In this document: positions 61,042 through 64,000 of the stretch, piece by piece | Numbering within the stretch: position 1 is the first letter of the stretch | Layout of the letters: every line of letters starts with the position of its first letter | Assembly (NCBI RefSeq): GCF_013404085.1 | Contig: NZ_JABFHO010000001.1 | Span: 4,291,501-4,355,500, forward strand | Direction: 5' to 3' | From: Winogradskyella helgolandensis | Lineage (GTDB): Bacteria > Bacteroidota > Bacteroidia > Flavobacteriales > Flavobacteriaceae | Length of the DNA: 64,000 bases | The notes under the pieces: model-generated | Database searches by the model: none | Seen by the model: only the letters and a program-made list of their open reading frames with translations | Told to the model about the DNA's origin: nothing | Made by a program: the position numbers and the translations under genes

Positions 61042-61737
61042 ATGAATAGAACTTTAATAATATTCTTCTTAATTTCAATTTCTGCTATATCACAAAACAA
61101 TCCAACAGATTTGAAAGAGTATGGTTTTTTTGGTAAAATCAAGAAAATGACGACTACAAAGTTTTCCGCTATGTTCAAAGACGGAGAATGGAAAATCGAT
61201 TCAAATCAAATCCAATCAAAAATCATATTTGAATTTAACAAAGTTGGTAATATTGAACGAACTGTTGAATTCACTTATGATGAAAATAATCATATCACAA
61301 AAAACGTGTTTGATTTCAACTTTAAAAATGATAGAAAAGAACACTATATAAAATCTGATAGTACTGGAATTTTGGAAAGAGGAAAATATGATTGGTTATC
61401 ACCTTATAAATATGAACTGATTTCTGTCGACAATAATGGAATAAAAAATGAAAGCTATTCTTACTTAAATAATGATTTTCGAGATATTAGCGGTGGAACT
61501 AAAAGATTTGAAAATGACTCACTTACTTTTGAATTCAAATACGTGAATACATTGGATAAAAATGGAGAAATTTTATTCTTGAATATGGATTATATTACAA
61601 GCGGATTTAATGATAAAATAGCCATTTCGGATAAAGAGTTTGACGAGCAAAATAATATGACCAAATTCTCATTGAAAAGTGTAGAATCTAATCAAGTTTA
61701 TAGTTTTAATGTTCGAGAAATTGAGTATTACGAGTAA
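61042..61737 (+). CDS. Hypothetical secreted protein, cassette-borne
   Basis: The 231-residue protein has a signal peptide (MNRTLIIFFLISISAISQ) and repeated strand-turn units of the type seen in YD-repeat-like secreted proteins (FEFNKVGNIERTVEFTYDEN and YEQNNMTKFSLK-like segments). No firm family. The ATG 61042 is preferred over a TTG at 61024. Confidence 0.6.
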   Translation: MNRTLIIFFLISISAISQNNPTDLKEYGFFGKIKKMTTTKFSAMFKDGEWKIDSNQIQSKIIFEFNKVGNIERTVEFTYDENNHITKNVFDFNFKNDRKEHYIKSDSTGILERGKYDWLSPYKYELISVDNNGIKNESYSYLNNDFRDISGGTKRFENDSLTFEFKYVNTLDKNGEILFLNMDYITSGFNDKIAISDKEFDEQNNMTKFSLKSVESNQVYSFNVREIEYYE

Positions 61738-61742
61738 ATAAC

Positions 61743-61883
61743 TATGCACAACACCGTGTATAATTAATTGCTTTGGCAAGTGCTTATTTGGAAAATTCCT
61801 TCGGAATTTTCTCTGGTTCGTTTTTGTTTACTAATTTAGTTGCTTAACCACGCAACTAACCATACACAACAACGTTAGGTGTA
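61743..61883 (+). repeat. attC-like site B31
   Basis: The 5' box TATGCACAAC, standard left arm, hairpin AAAATTCC-TTC-GGAATTTT, right arm GCAACTAACCATACAC and 3' box GTTAGGTG are present. Confidence 0.9.
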
Positions 61884-61902
61884 ATTTGAACAAACAACAG
61901 AA

Positions 61903-63024
61903 ATGAAAGGAAAACTAATCCAATTTTTAAGAACGAAAGATTTTAAATTTATCGAAGAAATTGGACAAGGTGGGACTGGAAGAACAGTTTTACTTGAAGA
62001 CGAAATTATTAACGAACGTTTTGTTTGCAAGAAATACTCACCTTTTTATGATGAACACAAAAAATTATTCTTTACTAATTTTAAAGATGAAATAAAACTT
62101 CTTCATCTTTTATATCATCAAAATATCGTTAGAGTATTCAATTACTATTTATACCCTGAAGAATATACGGGTTACATCTTAATGGAATTTGTAAAAGGAC
62201 AAAATATTGCTTCTTTCTTAAAAGATAATCCTGACAAAATAAATGATATATTTAAACAGACTGTAGATGGCTTTATACATTTAGAGTCTGCTAAAATTTT
62301 ACATCGTGACATCAGACCTGATAATATTTTAGTTTCAGAAACAGGAATAGTTAAGATTATAGATTTTGGATTTAGTAAAAAAATAGATTTTGAATCGGAC
62401 TTTGATAAAAGTATATCATTAAATTGGCGATATACACCACCGAATGACTTTAATGAAAAGATTTATGATTTTAGAACTGAGCTATATTTTGTAGGTAAAC
62501 TTTTCGAAGAGATTATAATCGAAAATGACTTTCAAAATTTTGCATACAAGGAACTTCTAAAAAATATGGTAGATATTGATTATAATAGTCGTGTATCATC
62601 ATTTTTTGATTTGAATAGAAGAATAATAACAGAATTAACACCGGAAATTATATTTAGTAAAGAGGAGAAAAAAATCTATCAACTCTTCGCTGATGATTTA
62701 CAGAGTATCTATTCTAATATTGACCTTGATTCTGAATATGTATCTGATGTTCAAAAAATAATAAAAGGAATTCAGGAAGTTCATAAAAATTCGATTTTAG
62801 AAGAGAATCTACAAAGCCAAAGTGCGCTTGCAAGATGTTTTATAAAGGGAAATTTTAGATATTATCCGCATAGAGAAATTAAAGTAGATACTGTATATGA
62901 TTTCTCGAAGTTTATTAGTTCTGCTTCGAAAGAAAGACAAAAAGTTATTTTAAACAATTTATGGCAAAGATTAGATAATATTGATCGATTTGACCCAAAT
63001 GAACAAGATGATTTACCATTTTAA
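61903..63024 (+). CDS. Ser/Thr protein kinase, cassette-borne
   Basis: The 373-residue protein is a eukaryote-like kinase: glycine loop GQGGTGRTVLL (21-31), ATP-site Lys in VCKKY (43/44), catalytic HRDIRPDN (134-141, with Arg in place of the usual Lys) and DFG at 154-156. The C-terminal part (about 235-373) is an unrecognised helical region. It has no membrane segment. Kinases of this kind in defence islands phosphorylate host proteins during phage infection, which is one possible role; no partner is in the cassette. Confidence 0.85.
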   Translation: MKGKLIQFLRTKDFKFIEEIGQGGTGRTVLLEDEIINERFVCKKYSPFYDEHKKLFFTNFKDEIKLLHLLYHQNIVRVFNYYLYPEEYTGYILMEFVKGQNIASFLKDNPDKINDIFKQTVDGFIHLESAKILHRDIRPDNILVSETGIVKIIDFGFSKKIDFESDFDKSISLNWRYTPPNDFNEKIYDFRTELYFVGKLFEEIIIENDFQNFAYKELLKNMVDIDYNSRVSSFFDLNRRIITELTPEIIFSKEEKKIYQLFADDLQSIYSNIDLDSEYVSDVQKIIKGIQEVHKNSILEENLQSQSALARCFIKGNFRYYPHREIKVDTVYDFSKFISSASKERQKVILNNLWQRLDNIDRFDPNEQDDLPF

Positions 63025-63029
63025 AAAAC

Positions 63030-63167
63030 TACACCTAACACCGTATAAAAATAATTGCGGTTTAGTGCTTAATCAAAGGTCGTTGCGTGTTTGTAACGTC
63101 TGATTTTCCTTCGGAAAATCCTCGCATACAAACCCGCAACTATTCTTATACATAAACGTTAGAGCAA
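63030..63167 (+). repeat. attC-like site B32 (TTC-loop subtype)
   Basis: The 5' box TACACCTAAC, left arm GTATAAAAATAATTGCGG, hairpin GATTTTCC-TTC-GGAAAATC, right arm CCGCAACTATTCTTATAC and 3' box GTTAGAGC are present. Confidence 0.9.
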
Positions 63168-63175
63168 ATTTGAGA

Positions 63176-63703
63176 ATGAAACCAGCTTATAGAAAAACAT
63201 TAGTAATTATTCCAATAATTTTAATACTTGGTTATATAGTTTTTGACTGGAATAAGGTTGGTGGTAAAAGTTTCGAAGAAGCTGGAACGGATTTCACAAA
63301 ATCATTTAACGCTGAAAGGAAAAAAATGAACCTACCAATAATTCCTGACAATTGGAAGAATTTAAGTCCATTGGAATATAAAGTACAGACTTGGGAAAAT
63401 CCTGATTTATCTTTGCCTTCTCATTCCGAAAAAACAGTTATTGCGACCTATGAAACTGCGGAATTTCAAAGTGAAGTCGATAGATATAATTTAAAGAAAA
63501 TAGGAGGAAAATATTATCAGGTAGTTATTGAGTTTTCGAAAGCTGAAAACCAATGGTACTGTACTCTGAGAGAAACTAGTCCTCACCCAATTGATGTAAA
63601 TCGAAAATTACTAAGAGATGCTGGGAATCTGATTTCGGAATTGACGCTTGAACAGGCAACAGATACTCTAAGAAAGTATGGAATCGAAAGATTAAATTAT
63701 TAA
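63176..63703 (+). CDS. Hypothetical membrane-anchored protein, cassette-borne
   Basis: The 175-residue protein has one N-terminal membrane helix (about 7-24, LVIIPIILILGYIVF) and a domain of about 140 residues outside the membrane, ending in a helical LEQATDTLRKYGIERLNY. No family recognised. The ATG 63176 is preferred over a TTG at 63170. The cassette runs from GTTAGAGCAA to TTGCTCTAAC. Confidence 0.58.
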   Translation: MKPAYRKTLVIIPIILILGYIVFDWNKVGGKSFEEAGTDFTKSFNAERKKMNLPIIPDNWKNLSPLEYKVQTWENPDLSLPSHSEKTVIATYETAEFQSEVDRYNLKKIGGKYYQVVIEFSKAENQWYCTLRETSPHPIDVNRKLLRDAGNLISELTLEQATDTLRKYGIERLNY

Positions 63704-63708
63704 AAAAC

Positions 63709-63848
63709 TTGCTCTAACACCGTGTATAATTAATTGCTTTGGTCACTGCCGACTTACGAACATTCCTGCGGAATATTCTATCTGTGATTTATTTGCTAAA
63801 TTAGGTGCTTAAACACGCAACTAACCATACACAATCACGTTGGCAGCA
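63709..63848 (+). repeat. attC-like site B33
   Basis: The 5' box TTGCTCTAAC, standard left arm, an imperfect hairpin (GAACATTCC-TGC-GGAATATTC), right arm GCAACTAACCATACAC and 3' box GTTGGCAG are present. The next cassette is entered at once by an insertion sequence. Confidence 0.88.
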
Positions 63849-63852
63849 ATGC

Positions 63853-64000
63853 TGACCCGTCCTGAATAAAGGCTACATAATTTTAAACATTATGTACAAA
63901 AATGACAAAGTAATTAGACGGTATTCAGAACCATTTAAACTGAAAATTTTAGCGGAACTTACAACCGGAAAACACACAAAGAGCGAACTTTGTAAACTAT
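63853..64000 (+). mobile_element. Left end of an IS3-family element (truncated by window)
   Basis: TGACCCGTCCTGAATAAAGG beginning at 63853 has the TG start and GC-rich look of an IS3-family terminal repeat and lies 14 bp after the cassette start GTTGGCAG. The right end is outside the window. Confidence 0.7.
63892..64000 (+). CDS. IS3-family transposase OrfA, 5' part
   Basis: The first 36 residues (MYKNDKVIRRYSEPFKLKIL...) match the helix-turn-helix OrfA start of IS3-family elements, where RRYSEPFKLKILAELTTGK precedes the DNA-binding helices. The gene continues beyond the window. Confidence 0.8.
   Translation, partial: MYKNDKVIRRYSEPFKLKILAELTTGKHTKSELCKL

Larger units (their letters stand above)
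36832..63848 (+). mobile_element. Integron-like gene-cassette array (right array, about 33 cassettes)
   Basis: From the recombinase outward, about 33 units follow each other, each a short + strand cargo plus an attC-like repeat. In nearly all, the first bases after G|TT mirror the 3' box of the same cassette, for example GTTGTAGCAC (37862) with GTGCTACAAC (38426). Repeat subtypes alternate without blocks, as expected from independent insertions. One cassette is duplicated, one repeat is interrupted by IS110 and one is broken. The far end lies beyond an IS3 element. Confidence 0.9.

Noticed and set aside
269-63848. CRISPR array as the explanation of the regular repeats
   Set aside because: The repeats are about 140 bp, imperfect inverted repeats with gene-sized spacers. 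No short direct repeats, no cas genes.

Overview
The window is AT-rich DNA from a member of the Flavobacteriaceae (Bacteroidota). The evidence is the gene content (Rho with a long disordered N-terminal insertion, CdaA, DUF1599, a DoxX-type membrane protein, DUF4293, Porin_O_P, two tandem DUF3667 genes), the Bacteroidota-type -7 promoter boxes (TAnnTTTG), frequent TTG starts and many LxxC lipoprotein signals.

Three regions are visible. (1) Positions 1-7306 hold the distal part of a gene-cassette array that is visibly decaying. (2) Positions 7307-35580 are ordinary chromosome: tRNA-Arg; a Crp/Fnr-linked sulfur/persulfide cluster; clpS, prmA, tpiA, folP, cdaA, truA and rho; an ABC exporter; and a histidine kinase/response regulator/AraC group. 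A 3' fragment of tRNA-Met lies near the right edge. (3) Positions 35665-64000 hold a tyrosine recombinase, a candidate attI site directly after its stop codon, and then about 33 consecutive cassettes with genes all on the + strand. The array runs into an IS3-type element at the window end.

The two arrays have integron logic. Single genes, or occasionally gene pairs or no gene at all, are separated by about 140-bp imperfect inverted repeats. Each repeat has a 5' simple site ending in AAC and a 3' simple site GTTRRRY-like. The first 8-12 bases of each cassette (GTT...) are the reverse complement of the 3'-end box (...AAC) of that same cassette. This is what is expected if each cassette once existed as a circle carrying one intact folded attC-like site and was inserted by cutting at G|TT. 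The repeats fold with an internal hairpin whose stem sequence differs between subtypes but stays complementary. The adjacent recombinase has the R-K-H-R-H-Y residues of tyrosine recombinases but lacks the insertion between the catalytic Lys and HxxR that defines IntI, and it is encoded in the same direction as the cassettes. I therefore read this as an integron-like cassette system driven by a non-IntI recombinase.

The cargo is typical of mobile cassette pools: a ParD/ParE toxin-antitoxin pair, an Abi_C/HEPN-like protein, a second HEPN-motif protein, a PLD nuclease, RES and ADP-ribosyltransferase-like proteins, a protein kinase, SUFU and DUF695/RraB-like proteins, a GNAT acetyltransferase, a CDF transporter and many small lipoproteins and membrane proteins. 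Two identical IS110-family elements sit at the same point in two different attC-like sites, and their long non-coding ends contain stretches matching both the element end and the attC target, as expected for a bridge (seek) RNA. A cassette at 47057-47747 is repeated at 52617-53307 with only three differences seen by eye.
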